This document shows positions 47,701-62,200 of a DNA stretch of 64,000 nt, piece after piece; positions within the stretch are counted from its first letter, which is position 1, and the number at the start of each line of letters is the position of its first letter. The stretch is taken from assembly GCA_034670405.1 (NCBI GenBank), contig JAXDDX010000015.1, positions 3,502,001 to 3,566,000 of the forward strand, given 5' to 3'. The translations under genes and the position numbers were made by a program. Source of the DNA: Hoplostethus atlanticus. Taxonomy: Eukaryota; Chordata; Actinopteri; Trachichthyiformes; Trachichthyidae. The notes below the pieces were generated by a model. The model had not been told where the DNA came from. It was given only the letters and a program-made list of their open reading frames with translations, and ran no database searches.

Positions 47701-50700
47701 GGACGACTGGCCTGTCGGCATCCGCAACGTAGGCAACACCTGCTGGTTCAGCGCTGTTATCCAGGTGAGGATGAGGAGGATGTGATCAATGGCTACTTGG
47801 GTAAATCAAACCGATCCTCGCTGGTGTTGGACAAGAGTTAAACTGCAAATTTCAAAGTAGGTTTGTACAATACTCTTGCTGCACAGCATTTCGACCAAGG
47901 TGGTCTTTGTCAGGTGTGTTCGAGACACACAGCTTATTTTCCATCTACAAGTTAAAGTTTCCAAGAATATATGTGAATAGACACCTAAAATATAAACCTT
48001 TAAGTATGAGCGGTCTAGTTGTTTCATCCTATTTTGTGTATCTTTGTGTAACTGAATGGAATGCATGTGCAACATAAAATACTTTGAATTAGTCTGTGAT
48101 TTGACTGCCCTGAGTGCACAAAGCTCCTTATAGCATCCACCTGTTCTAACAGTGTCTCACTTCCTCATTTGCTGTTGAGGCTTAAGATAGCTCCCTCATT
48201 TATGTGCTTGGAGTTTCCCTTCCTACATTTAGCAAAGATTTCTAACTTCAGCAGGTCAGACCGCAATCATTCTTGTATTCAGTCAGCAAATGTCTTGTTG
48301 GCTTTCACGTCTCTCTGTAACCTGGCCTTGATTTTCTCCAGTGTCAAATTGGCGTAGTGGCTATATGGCCGACTATATTTAGTGGCCTTCTCTATTTTCT
48401 GAAGCCTTTCAGAGATTATCCTGTGTCAAAATGGTATCCCACCTGGAGCCGAGAAGCCCAACATGTTTGTTGAAGCACTGTAACTACAGAAAGATCTCCT
48501 TGAATCACGCCTTGACACCAAATCTATACCATGCTAATTGAGTTATTGGTAACATCAGGAGGGAGTAGAGAAACGTTGAGACGGTGTGGGCTTTTTCCTT
48601 TCCGAATGAAAATATAAGGTACTTCTCTGTGCTGCTAATTCTATTAAAAGTCCATTCCAGACTGAATTTAGCCAAGCCTATCAGGTGGCTCGGCAGAAAC
48701 TGGAGCCTTCATTGAAATGCACAGTCTGCTTAGATAATTAAATAGCGCAGTGTTGTGATGATCGAGAGAGCAATGGACTTCTCAGTCCGAGCCTGAAATG
48801 GTCTTACATTGCTGTCGATTAGCGCAGAGAAGAGGGAGCGCTCGTTTGTCTCTATTTAACTCAGATATGCTCCTGCATCGATTAAGAAGTGAAACCCCTC
48901 CCCACAGGATAGGGGCTATTATCAGGGTATAGGAATGGGCAAATGAGATGGTGTCGTTTGAATACAAATGGTTGTCAAATTGTACCTTTTTCTTTGTTTT
49001 GTTCCTGGCTGTTAATGCTGTTTGTTTTCATTGAACTGGTTTGTGTTAGTTTCAATAGAGCTAGACCCTTCATGAAGCACTTTACCCCCCAAAAGCAATT
49101 AGGCTATCAGATTGAGACTGAGCAACCACATGATTTGGCTGTCCACTTATATTTCCCTGCGTTATCTTTTGTGGTATAAATTACAGTAAAATTGAGATAA
49201 GCTGTAATTGAATTTCCAAGTCTAAAGGAAAGTTGATATATCGAGGTATTCATAAGTGCTTCGAAAGCCCCGCTGTGACTCACCGTACATGACACATAAG
49301 ACTAATTGGCTGAATGGGCTTACTGTGGACTAGCTAACATTGATTCATTTAGTTCGTCATGAGGAACACAAGCATCTGATAACATGAAACAGTACCATGG
49401 TATGTTTACTCCACGGCAACTATAATGTGTGAGTGTGAGAGTTCCAGAGGAGGCCAAAAGACTTCCTGCTGGGAGAAATACAATGGAATAAGCCTGAATT
49501 CCAAGTTGGAAAATCGGGCAAGATTTTAGACATTATTCATTCATTCAGTATTTAATATGTTTATGATCCTCAAAATACACTTAAGCTCGATTTTTAGCAT
49601 TGCATGACCTTAAAGTCCCAAAGAAATGGCATTTTGATGATGTCTTCCTTCCGTAATTCAACCGATTTCCATTTGAAACAGGATGTTGGGGTGGGACATA
49701 AAGTGGGAAGGACTATTCAAAAGTGTTGAAAAGTTAAAGAATGGTTAAACAGAAATTTGAAAAGTTGAAAAGTTTGAAAAGCACTTTCAGTTGCTAATGT
49801 TTTATGCTAATTAGCTAACTAACATTGGCAAATATCATTGACATTAAAAATATTTTATGTTGGGCAAAAAAAATCTTGCAGGCATCCATGTTTCTTCTGG
49901 ACCACAGAGGTTGTGATTACGACCTGGCAGTTGGGAATGACTTTGAATGGAACGCAGCATTAATCCTCCTCATTGTTGTTGCCTTTCTTGCAGTCACTGT
50001 TCCACCTGCCTGTCTTCAGGAGACTGGTTCTCAGCTACGCTCTATCTGAGCGTTTACTGGAGAAGTGTAAGAGCCACTCAGTGAGTAACCTACTGTCACC
50101 TACTGTAACCTAGGATTTATTCAAACAACAACAGGTTGAATATTTAATGTATCACACTACCATTTCCACCATTGTACATTTTCATTCACACATTAAAACA
50201 GAGTGTTTGAATTGTCAGTTTAATATGTTAACAAAACTCCATTTGTTCTATTCTTATTCATATCTTATTCTTCGCCTGCAATGGCTCAATTATGTTTAAT
50301 CTAATCTAAATCTAATCTTATATTTCTTGGCAGGGTAGAAAGGTCTCTTAAACCAATTTAAATAGATAGGGTTTTTTTTGTTCCAAAACAGAGTAAGGGC
50401 CAGAAAGTGAGTTTTGAAAGCCTGAAACCCCAGAACATGGCCATGTAATCATTGAGTGATTGGTACGGATCAACAACCCTATATGCACATATATTATGGT
50501 CATTTTGTGCTATGAAAAACCTTACTTATTGCACATTTAAAAAAGTAAAACATTTTAAAAAGTGAAAGCAGTTAAGATTTTTCCATGCCGCAATACCCAG
50601 TTTAATATTGCCGTAAGCCAGGCATCTTAACCAGGTTTCTGATAAATGCAGTAGTAGCTTACCCAGGATATTCTCCCAGTTGTGACGTTTACGTGTGTTG

Positions 50701-52915
50701 ACCCAAAACCAATCTGGGTTTGTGTTAACAGGACAAGAGGAACATAGCGTTCATGCAGGAGCTGCGCTGTCTCTTTGCCCTCATGGTGGGCTCTACCCGC
50801 AGGTTTGTGGATCCCTCTGCTGCAGTGGAGTTACTGCGAGACGCCTTCAGGACCAGTGAGGCCCAACAGGTGCAGTACATATGTTTGTCTTACTATACTT
50901 GTGAGGACTAACTGGTTAGCCAACATGGAGGTTAGAAACAGATTTTTCCAATATTACTTTTAATTTATTTGGAGAGCACAAAACGTTTGATTACTGGCTG
51001 GACACTGAATGTTTGTACATTTCTATGGATGCTAGCTACAGACGTTTCTATGGTTACAGTTCTGCTACAGCGTAACCCACGGATGCTAGCTACAGATGTT
51101 TCTATGGTTACAGTTCTGCTACAGCGTAACCCATGGATGCTAGCTACAGACATTTCTATGGTTACAGTTCTGCTACAGCGTAACCCATGGATGCTAGCTA
51201 CAGACGTTTCTATGGTTACAGTTCTGGTACAGCGTAACCCATGGATGCTAGCTACAGACGTTTCTATGGTTACAGTTCTGCTACAGCGTAACCCATGGAT
51301 GCTAGCTACAGACGTTTCTATGGTTGCAGTTCTGGTACAGCGTAACCCATGGATGCTAGCTACAGACGTTTCTATGGTTACAGTTCTGCTACAGTGTAGC
51401 CTAGCTATGTTTTTTGGTGGAGGCTAAATTACTTAGCTTGTAATAAAGTTATTTATTTATTTATTTGTTATTTTATTTGTATTTATTTATGTATATTTTG
51501 TGTCAAATGACTAATGTCTTTAGTAAGTAGCCGTGTAATGAGCAGGATAACGAACAGTGAGCCAGTCATTATCACAAAATAAGTCCTGACAGGGTGGATC
51601 AAGTCCCAAATACGAAGTGGATGCAAAGCAGAAGTGTTGTAGATTGTCCCTTACATATTAAACATCATCAGAATGCAAATATGCCAGCGAACTAAGAAAC
51701 ACACATTAGCATTCAATGTGCCATGTACACAAACACAGTCATGTAACTGTTTTCTCACCCCGTCATTCTAGGATGTCAGTGAGTTCACCCACAAACTACT
51801 GGACTGGCTAGAGGATGCCTTTCAGCTGGCTGCCAATGGAAAGTAAGTTAGAAGTTGCAGTGATCCACACACTCTTGGTTTTCAACAATTCTTGTTCATG
51901 GGGTCTCTGATAGCTAAATTAACCAATAAATGCATTATTATAATGTTTTTAGTAACCCAGAAGACAAACAAGAAAACCCCATGGTCCAGCTGTTCTATGG
52001 TAACTTTGTGACAGAGAGAAAACTTGAGGGTATGCATTGACGTTTTTGTAATGGTGCCACAATTGTTATGTATTTTATCTAACACAGTCTCGCAAAATTT
52101 GGTGAAAGGAGCATGAACTCTGAAATGCAGATTACTTGTTGTGGCCACAAATGATGTGAAGATTACGCCCAGATTCACTCACAGCAGAAGACTCCTTGGC
52201 ATAAATTGGGATTTGAACCCGGGTTGTATAGGCCAAGGAGCGCATTATTTGCATTTTCGACAATGTGCTCATTTCACAATATTTTGTGAGACCAGGCTGA
52301 ATAGAATCTAATTCACTCTAAATATATTTGACTGTGTGTAGGTAAGACATTATCCAATATCGAGCAGTTTGGGCAGTACCCCCTGCAAGTCAATGGTTTC
52401 AACAACCTGGATGAATGTCTAGAAGGTGCCATGGTTGAGAAGGAGATTGAGTCCCTGCATTTGGATCAAACCATTACATGTGGCCGAGAGGTGAGCGGAA
52501 CGCAGAGGTTTTATTGATAGAACAGCAGAACTGCTAGATGTACTATACGTTTGTAGACAAAATAATGTTCATATAAATTGATACTTAGTGCTGACAAAGT
52601 GTATATTTTCTCTTGGCTGCAGAGATGGTTCTCAAAGTTACCACCAGTCTTGACCTTTGAATTGTCCAGATTTGAGTTCAACACCCAGCTCGGACGCCCT
52701 GAGAAGATACACAAGAAACTGGAGTTCCCACAAATAATTTATATGGACAGGTGAGCTTCATACTGTTAAAGCCACGATAGACCAACTTTTATTTACCTAA
52801 AAGCTGTTTTTTAATTAAAAGTAAATCCCCTTCGTGAGGCATCCTCTATCCTGCTAGTCCTGCTATAGATGGACATAGACAGATACATTACGTGGAGGTT
52901 CAAAGATATATATGC

Positions 52916-52961
<46 letters not shown>

Positions 52962-55900
52962 TACTATATACTGTGTGCATTTCAATTTTTTCACAGAATT
53001 TAAACAAATCAACTGATACATTTTTTGTGTACAGATACCTTCACAAAAACATAGAGCAGACCCATGAGAGGAGAGGAGAAGTGAAAAGATTGAAAGATCA
53101 ACTTGCAGCCCTTCAACAGAAACTTGAATGGTAAGTTTAACGACTGAAGTGGCTTGAAAGCTCAGACCGACGTGACGTGGCCACCTTTATTTCAAGTAAT
53201 GCTGCGAACAGGGTCCATCTTAGAGAACATTGCACTCTCCATTGGAATATTTCTCAATCTGTCACTTTATTTAATACTTACTTTCAGATCACTTTTTTGT
53301 ATGATGCATTTTCTTTGGACATTTCAATTGCAGGCATTTCGTTGTTGCTCTTTATTCAGTGATGTACAGAAAGTTGTTTTTTCAAGCAAGTCCAAAAGTA
53401 GTGAATCGATCTGGGACTGGTTCATTTGATTCACCTTCGTAAAAACAACACTTGATACAGATGTTGATTCAGCATCTGAGCTACTAACCCATACACTAGC
53501 AACTGAGCTGCTGAATGAACTGCGCCATGAAGTAGTATGCTGCGTGCCACATAATGACAACGATGAATGTACAAGGAAATTTGAGAATTTGTGTTTGTTG
53601 TAACTGTGGTTGATTAAGCCCATTGTATGGAGAGTAGCCGGGCAGTATTGAAGTCATTACCAAGGTAGACAGATAACAATTGTCTTTGTCCTGAATGACT
53701 TTGGTGAACCGATTTGACTCATTCACTTCAAAGTATCATCAAAATTAAAATCCTTTAGTAAGTCTATACTGTCTTCATTCGCAGCTACAAGAACTACGGT
53801 TCAGGACCTGCCAAGTATCCACTGGCTGACATGCTGCAATTCGTGTTGGAGTTTGCCACTACCAAACCCACTAGTGTTTCTCCAGCGGAGGACCAGAGAC
53901 CAGCTGCCTCCTCACCAACTCCTGCAAGCCACCCCCCCACCGAACCCATCCCTGATGACAACAGGTTAAGACCACAGAGGACAAGAATGTAGTATAAGGC
54001 CATGTTCACACTATTCTTCTTTTTTCAAACTGCCAGAGCCTGTTTTACATTAAAGTTAACAGGGAGCAGCCGCAAGGTGGACGGAGAACAGACACTTTGG
54101 AAAAACCTGCTGTGTTTTTAGGCAGAATGGAGCTCTAACTATGAGAACAGTTCAACCTTTTAGGATGCACTCACACTATTGGCTCTTTTGGAGAAAATCG
54201 CTGCTTCGACAACATTTTGTGCTGAAATGTGTGGAAGAGCGTGTCACGCAATGCACACTTTGTTTTCATAATGACTAGCTGCCACTATCCGCTAACAGTA
54301 CTCTGATGTCCTACTTGAAACTTCTCCATTTTCCTTCTAGTAGTTGCGGTAAACTCTCTGTGTACCGTGAAACCCCGCCTCTTTTTCATTGTGATTGGTC
54401 AGCTCACAAAAAAGCAGTTGAACTGTTCTCAACTTTAGTAAATACTCCTCATTCTTGTTACATTCTGGTGGCATATATTATTGTAATTCCCTCCACAGCC
54501 GTCAGAAGGTACATTTGATCACAAATAGCGGATTGTAACTTGAAGTAAGTAGTTTCTGGGAATTAGTCAAAATAACCCAGCCTTGAGTTTCTCAGTGGTC
54601 AGGCTATTTGCTACTGCAAGTTCAAGAGGATCAATGTTAAACACAGTGTTGTACTTATTTATAGATGTGCATAGCAACAGTAAATCTTTATTAGTAATTA
54701 AAATGAAAACACTTAAATAGAACTGAATAGGTGGAGTCGTGGATTGTGAAGTACAGGCTTGCCTTCTGTACAAGGATTTAAAAATGTATTTCATATATTT
54801 ATCAGATTACCTCACAATCTATCTTATATTGCCACCCCCTTCTCAGTGAGGCCAAACCTGGAGACAACGGTCCGTTGGAAGGCCTCCTCTCCAATTGCCA
54901 GAAGACCCCCATCTACAAGCCGTTTACCCAGTGTAGACCTCCCATGGACTGCCCCCCCCACCCGGCCCCCCACAGCATCACTGAAGAAGAGCTGCACTTT
55001 GTCAAGACCTGCCTACAGCGTTGGAGGACCGAGGTAGAGAACAGCATAAATGGTATGCTAATGCAAACACTATCATTATACACTCAGGTCCAGATTCACT
55101 AAGATTACATTGCGTGGGAAATGTAAGAAAATCAATTTGTGGCACAAACAAACCCTCTCAAAGCCCCTTTATAGTTGGAGCACTCTCTGATCTGAGGTTG
55201 GAGGATGGAAAACCCTCTGTCTCCTTCCTGCCTTGGTGGTGACGATGCCTGTGTCTTACAGCGATGAGAGCAGCCTTCTGATTGGCTGAACCCTTTGGCC
55301 CAAGTCTTTACACCACCTTTCAATGGATCTTATATGCACTACACCGAGTTGGTGTTGTGAAGTGTTAGTGAATTGGGCGCAACCTTGATCTGCATGGCCT
55401 CGCCTGTGAGACTTTATTTATATATGCTTGACCATGACCGGTGCAAAGAGGCTTCATTTTTTCATTCATTTTTCGACCAGTGGCATTAGGCACATGCCTA
55501 ATACTCAGGTATAAAGTGAACATGAGTGCAATACCAGTCATGGACTCAAGTGCTGCCCTACTCACCCATTTAATTTGACCCAACACACTGAACTGACATT
55601 TGGAAAAGACATTATGTTAAGGACATTATGTTATGGTGCGGTCATTGTTTCCCTGACGCAAAGAGTCCAGGACAAACTCCAGGATAGTTAGTTTCATTTA
55701 CCTATTATAGTTTACTACCTATTGAATTCATCTACCAATGTTTTCTATAGTCACTCCTTTCTAATGCCAATCATGGATCATTATTGGGTAATAATACATT
55801 GGTTGCACTTTATCGATTACTGAGCCACCAGGATGCCCCTCCCACTTGGAATTCTGGCTTGACCAGCTGTTCCATCGCATTTTTCCAAGTAGGAAGTCAA

Positions 55901-56177
55901 AAATTCAGAATTTTCCACATCTCTGGAACGCAGCATATGTTCTCTGTTGTTTTGTTTCTTTTCTTTGCCAGTATCGAATCTTTAGATACTGAACTACTAA
56001 ACTCAAAATTCTCGCACCGTGACAACACTAATCTAGTGTTGTCCCTAGACAATAAACCATAACATATGTGAATTCTCAAGTTGAGTCGTATTCCATCAGC
56101 TGAAATGCAGATGAAGAAACTTGTTGATGTTCCACCCAGCCTTAGATGCACTATATTGACGTCTGTGTGTCTTTCTG

Positions 56178-56219
<42 letters not shown>

Positions 56220-59200
56220 CAGAGCTAAAGGCCAGCATCGACCGGGTTAGCCAGGTGCTGGAGGGCATGTACTTGGATAACAGCCTCTGTCAGGTAAGGC
56301 TTATACTCACCTAACCCCCCCCTCGTAAACAGCAAATCAGTCTCTTACATACATAAATCACATTAGATCAGATCAGATGAAACTTTATAGATCTCCGTGG
56401 GGAAAGTGGGTCGTTAGAAAGATTACAGCATACACTAAACAGGATGGTATTCACCTGAACAGGTCGATAGGAAGCCATACATTTGAGGCATGTAGAACTA
56501 CACACCTTCCAGATACATTCACTCTACTTGATGATACACAGACATGCAGATTTGCAGATGGAGGAACCATATTTACAGAAAAAGTGCAAAGAATGTGTAA
56601 AACATTTTGGACGACTGTTGCCCCACTACTGACTCTGTTTAGGTTGTGATTCATGGGAATGAATGCAGAGTTTCACTAAAAGGGATTAGTACAAGGATCG
56701 ACAGTGTGTCATTGCTAAAAGCAAGGTTTAAGGAGCAAGGAGTATTTTGAATCTATACATTTGTTTAGTTTATATTTGTAATGCTAGTACACATTAGAGT
56801 TAAAGTTATCATGTAGGTTAAGTTAATAAGAAATAATTTCCCATCAGCAATAATAATAAAAGTCTTTTTTTAACCATATTATTTTGATGATTATGATTTA
56901 AATGATTGATTATTTTATTTAAATTAATATTTAGAATGTAGGTTAAGGTGCAAAATGAAAAAAAATTGCCAGATAATTTTCCATCAATAATGATAATAAT
57001 ATAGATATATTATATATTTATATCTATATATCTATACACAGTTACAATGCGCTTTACAATTGTTTAAAAAACAAAATCTACAGCAAAAGCAACAAAACAA
57101 ATATAAATGGAACTCAAAATACTCAAAAAATCTAATCACTGGAGCTTTGGGAAGGTGATAATGTGTATCACATTTTGTCATTTTAAAGCAAGTACTGGCA
57201 GGTATAACTGTCTGCAGACATAGCAGTAGCAGGCACAAGAAAGATGGAGATACAGTAGTGTGCTTGTCTATATCTGTGTGGTGAGAAAACTCTTGAACCT
57301 TGTTTTACAAACTAGACACACTAATCTCTTATTAGGCGAAGATGACATCATCATGAGGTGATGAATAGTTTCACACTTCTGAAATGTAGCCTGCTGTTCA
57401 TGTTCATTGCTGGTCATGACGATCTGCCTCAGCAGAAGTTAATTCGATTACTACTCAGTCAGGAGAGCTTTTGTGGACGGGCTCACAAAGCTTGACACTA
57501 CTATGTATGATGAAGGTTTTGGTGTGCTGGTGTGTTGCTTTATTCATTTGCTAGATTGACAGGTGACATCAACATTGAGAGAAATTGGATGCTGTGCTGC
57601 AGAAACACAACAGCAGTGAGCGCTTAGCACCAAGGATGGATACTAAATAGAAAAGAAATAAAATAAAAATAAAAAAAACAAGGACATGGCGGTTTATCAC
57701 TTAGGACAGATACAGCCATGATGACATATTGCAAGCAGCTGTCCATTGTGTTGCATCACAGTAGTACAGTATTAGTAGTGCAGTATTTCGCTGTCTATTT
57801 TTGCTGCACATGACCATGACTCCCTGCTCTTCAGGTACCCTACAGGCTCCATGCAGTGCTGGTCCATGAAGGCCAGGCGTCAGCGGGCCACTACTGGGCC
57901 TACATCTACGACCACGCCAATCAGAGGTGGATGAAGTACAACGACATCACCATCACAGAGTCATCGTGGGAGGAGATAGAGCGGGACTCGTACGGCGGCA
58001 TGACCAACGCCAGCGCCTACTGCCTGATGTACATCGACGACAGGCTGCCCCACCTCATTGCAGGTTAGACCCATGTGTTCTACCTCCACAACACTAAAGT
58101 CAGTGAGGCTGCATTATGTCAGTCTATTAACTGGCAGTATCTTCCCCACCCAGAAAACACCGATGATGAGACAGGCCAAGTTCTGCACGGCATGGACTCC
58201 TTGCCGCCCATCCTCCGCCGCTATGTCCACGAGGATAACCGCTGGTTCCAGCAGGAGATCAACGAATGGGAGGAGCAGTTCTGCCCGCAAGACGAGCCCG
58301 CCTCCGCTGAAGCTACAGCCGCCCCAGAATCCCCCAACCCCAGTCCTCCCAGTACGCAGCGAACACCGGTCGAGCCGGCCCCCGAGTCGGGACACTCTAC
58401 GGAGGAGCTGGATCAGGGAGCTGCTCCAGAGCCAGAGCCAGAACCAGAAGCAGAAGCAGGGGAGGAGCCAGATGACAGAGAGAAACCTGAAGGTCTGTGG
58501 TGGTGACATCAGAAGGAGGATGGAGGAGAGGTTATCATAGGCCTTAAAGTGCAGCTTTAAGGTTCCTCGCTGGCTTTGACCTAGCATGTTGTCATTTGGA
58601 ATTTCGCTCAGTCAAATATTATCAAATAGTGATAATATGAATCCTGTTCAAATCCAACTTTTGATCATTTCCCATGATTTTGTTTTTGGTGCGTAATTTC
58701 TATTTCATCTTCTTCTAAATACACGACAGTAGTGGAATATATAGAGGAAGGTTTTGTTTCACAAAATCAGAAAGTGACAAATCATAGAATCTTGACCTCA
58801 TACATGGGGGTGATTCATGAATTAATTATGTCCCCACTTAGTGTTTTCTTCTTCTATCTCTCCTCTCTTTTGACCCCAGAAGAGTTAGGGTTAACCCCAC
58901 CTCCACCGCCAAGCCCTGGCTGCCAGCCAGCCGACAGCAGCACCGCCGTCACCGACACCCCAGGGTCCAGCCAAAACGCCACCTCAGCTGCCAGCACGCT
59001 CATCCCTGAGGAGGGGCTCCGTAGTCAGGTGGACAAACCCATAACAACCCACCATCCCACGCCCCCCCCAATAGAATATAGGTCAGAAATTCTAGGCCAC
59101 ACAAATACACAAGTACATCTGGGTCAAAGCTCCCATATCAGCATATAGCATAGTGATAATGGCCACAGATCAGCTCCACACATACTGTAACACTCCACCT

Positions 59201-62200
59201 TGACAGTAGCTGTTGAGGGAGGACGGACAGAGCGTCACTCATTCACCCCCACCTGCATTTTCTCATTCCAGAGATGAAACCTTCCAGTCATAAGCCTGTT
59301 TCACTAACCTTAATCAGTCATTGAGAATAATTGATTATGGAAAAGGCCTGGTCAAATGATATCTGTCATGCTCTTCAAAAAATGTCATTATAATCAGCCA
59401 TAAAGGTTCAAATGGCATCATATCTGATTATTGATAAGGCAGTGTGAATGAGAAGCCCTTACCCCAATTTGTTTCTAATGACACATTGTGATTGGATTCC
59501 ACACAAGTATGCAATATATTTTATTTTAGACGTATCGTCTTGTGGTCTCAACCTTGTTTCAAAGGCGTTTCTACCCTGACAAGAATAAAATTTGGGGGAA
59601 GACAAAGTAATTTTTGGGAAGTTTTTTGCATGACATGCGTCAATATCATCAATATTGTTATTACACTGTGAGCGGCATAAAGAATAGATTATGTAGTGCC
59701 TTAATATCATAGGTTATTCAGATATTTACAGGCCAGTATTATTATATTTGTAAGGAAGTGATAAGGTGATAGAAAGTAGATCTGTTAACAAGTTAACAAG
59801 AAGACAAAGGAGTCAAAGGAGATGCTTGTGTAAATGTAAGATGGTAAATTAGCAGTCTTTAAATTGATATGCTACCATAACTAGTAGCGAATAAAACTTT
59901 CCCGAATAAAACTTTTGCACCCCATATATAGACAACCACAACAAGCTGCACGGTGGCAGGACTTTAACCTCAGAGATTTCCTTTTTACGTGCATGTCTGC
60001 GTGCACAGATCTGACTGACCATTCCTCAAGTATAATTCCATCTGTGTTGACAAAGCCCTGACCTTTCCTTCACTCTCCCTCTTCACTAAAGACGATAAGG
60101 CCAAGCTCTGTACTTGATATCAGTGGCCATTTTGAATTCCATACACTCCCTCATGCATTTGTCATCATGGGGGCCGGGGGTTGTTGTTGGGTTAAGAGAC
60201 TTAAAATAGAACATATTTTCATTCCCCATACTGTATCTTTGAGCTAGAGAGTGTATTCATGTAACCCAGAAGGTCCTAAGATGGACCACTCACTTCCTCA
60301 TGGGCTTTGGAATAGATAATGACTCTGAGAGTGATGATGATAGATTATCCAAATGGAGGGAAAATGGCCAATATTTACTGTTTATTGGGAGAGCAGAAAG
60401 CTACACCCTACTTGGTCCATCTTTGAATCGGCTTTCTTTTGCTGATGCTGATCAGATGACCCCTAGATCATCATCAACACTCTTACTCAATCCATTCCTA
60501 TCACGATGTCTGTCTCCCAACACATGGGAGGGACCAGTTGACCGGTTCGACTGGGCAGTCAGCCAAGCATGCGCAGTAAAAACAGCCCTGACAACCCGAC
60601 TCATGAAAGGCTGCACTTGCTTCCTTGCTAGAGAGAGAGAGGGTGAATACCACAAAGCAACAGAACTCAGACTTGTAAGACATTTCAACAAATACATGTG
60701 CTCAGCAATATAATAGCATTATTATTAATATAACAATAACATGACAAAAGTCTGTTTCTTTACCGGCACTTCTCCCACTCGTTTTGAACACATGAACGGT
60801 TACAGCATGTGTTTTTGAATTTTGACTGAATAGAGGTGTCTCCCCAAATACCAATCAAGTCGGCTATTTAGCTTTCTTGACCTCCATGCTAATGCTGGCT
60901 CAGCCAAGCCGCCGTGAGTTTTTTGGTGCTCAAAGTGAGGTCCAGGGACAGGAGGGGTCCTTCGCGGGATTCCAGACAAAATGAGGATTAGTTTAATTAC
61001 ACTACAATTTAATTCACTTAGAAATGTTAAATTGTGCCAATTAGAGAATGTATAAGAATGATATAGATTTAACTCTCATCTCTCTCTCATCTCGTACCTC
61101 TCCATGTACAGTATAGACCGTTCCACAATTCAATCAAAATAGGCGTCTGGGGTCTAATGTGTGCCTATTTGGGAGGCTGTGGCATGAAAGTGTTTGAGAA
61201 CCCCTGTTTTTAAGATTATATAGTTCATAGCTGTGGTGGATAATGTTGTAGTTTGTGTCGGTCTATAACAATGTGCATGACCTGACTCTAAACTGCTGGT
61301 TTATCATTAGTTTAGTTTATCAGACACTAGCCCATGCTCTCTCCATGACCTTTTTTCTATTACAACACACCACAGCATGACTTGGCCCTGTATTAGTCAT
61401 TGTTGCAGTACATAACTGGGCATGTTGTTTTCTTCAGGGTGCCGTTGTTATAAATATGGCTTATAGATGCTCTCCATGTGACCTCTAGTGGCCGATGTGT
61501 TTATTGCCTCCACCACTCCAATTCAGAATAGGCATGTGGCACTGGTGAAAATGTGCAAATCATTTATATTAATAACAATTAAGGTAAAACATACCGCTAT
61601 AATCACTATGAAATCGGGGTCAGTACATTGAATCCCTTACTGACGTTCCCTTTTAGTTCGCAATTGAAGGATTTCTTTCCAATCAAAACACAACAAATTA
61701 ATTTTGAGAAAAATATCTTACCTGCTCTTCATGATCCAATGCTTCAAAAATATGGATTCATCCTCAAAAATAAAATGCTTTAAGGTCTTCAAAAAGACAG
61801 TAACCAAAATCCAGAATGAGTGTAATTAAATCAGAATAGGTGTCACTTTCTCCAAATTTGATGAGATTAGATTAGATGAAACTTTCATGATCCCCGTGGA
61901 GGAAATGGGCTATTGCAGCAAAGTAGTCATAGGAAACAGCAAAGAAACAAAGAATATAAAGAAGAATGTAGCAAATACAGATTATATAAATATATGCAAC
62001 CAACAATTCTAACACTCAGACAGTAGAAATGAATAAAAATGTGCCAAAAAGAATTCCAGCATTAACTGGATGTAAAATAGCAGCAGAACTTACTGAGCCA
62101 CAAAGACAACGAAACATGTGCATTATGAAATAAGAGAGAGAATAATGAAAAATCTAAATATGTGTATATATATATTACAATGAGAGGAATATGAGAGCAT

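Noticed and set aside
51025-51402. CRISPR-like regular repeat array
   Set aside because: Units are contiguous 54-bp tandem copies without unique spacers, in a vertebrate intron.
50969-51427. 152-codon repeat protein
   Set aside because: Explained by a 54-bp minisatellite inside a usp28 intron; neighbouring exons splice cleanly around it.
52200-52262. Possible tRNA gene
   Set aside because: Good B-box but no A-box, no cloverleaf acceptor stem; treated as SINE remnant.
58114-58587. 157-codon minus-strand and 160-codon alternative + frame over usp28 exon 17
   Set aside because: Shadow frames of the acidic exon 17, whose real frame is fixed by splice phases and by similarity to human USP28.
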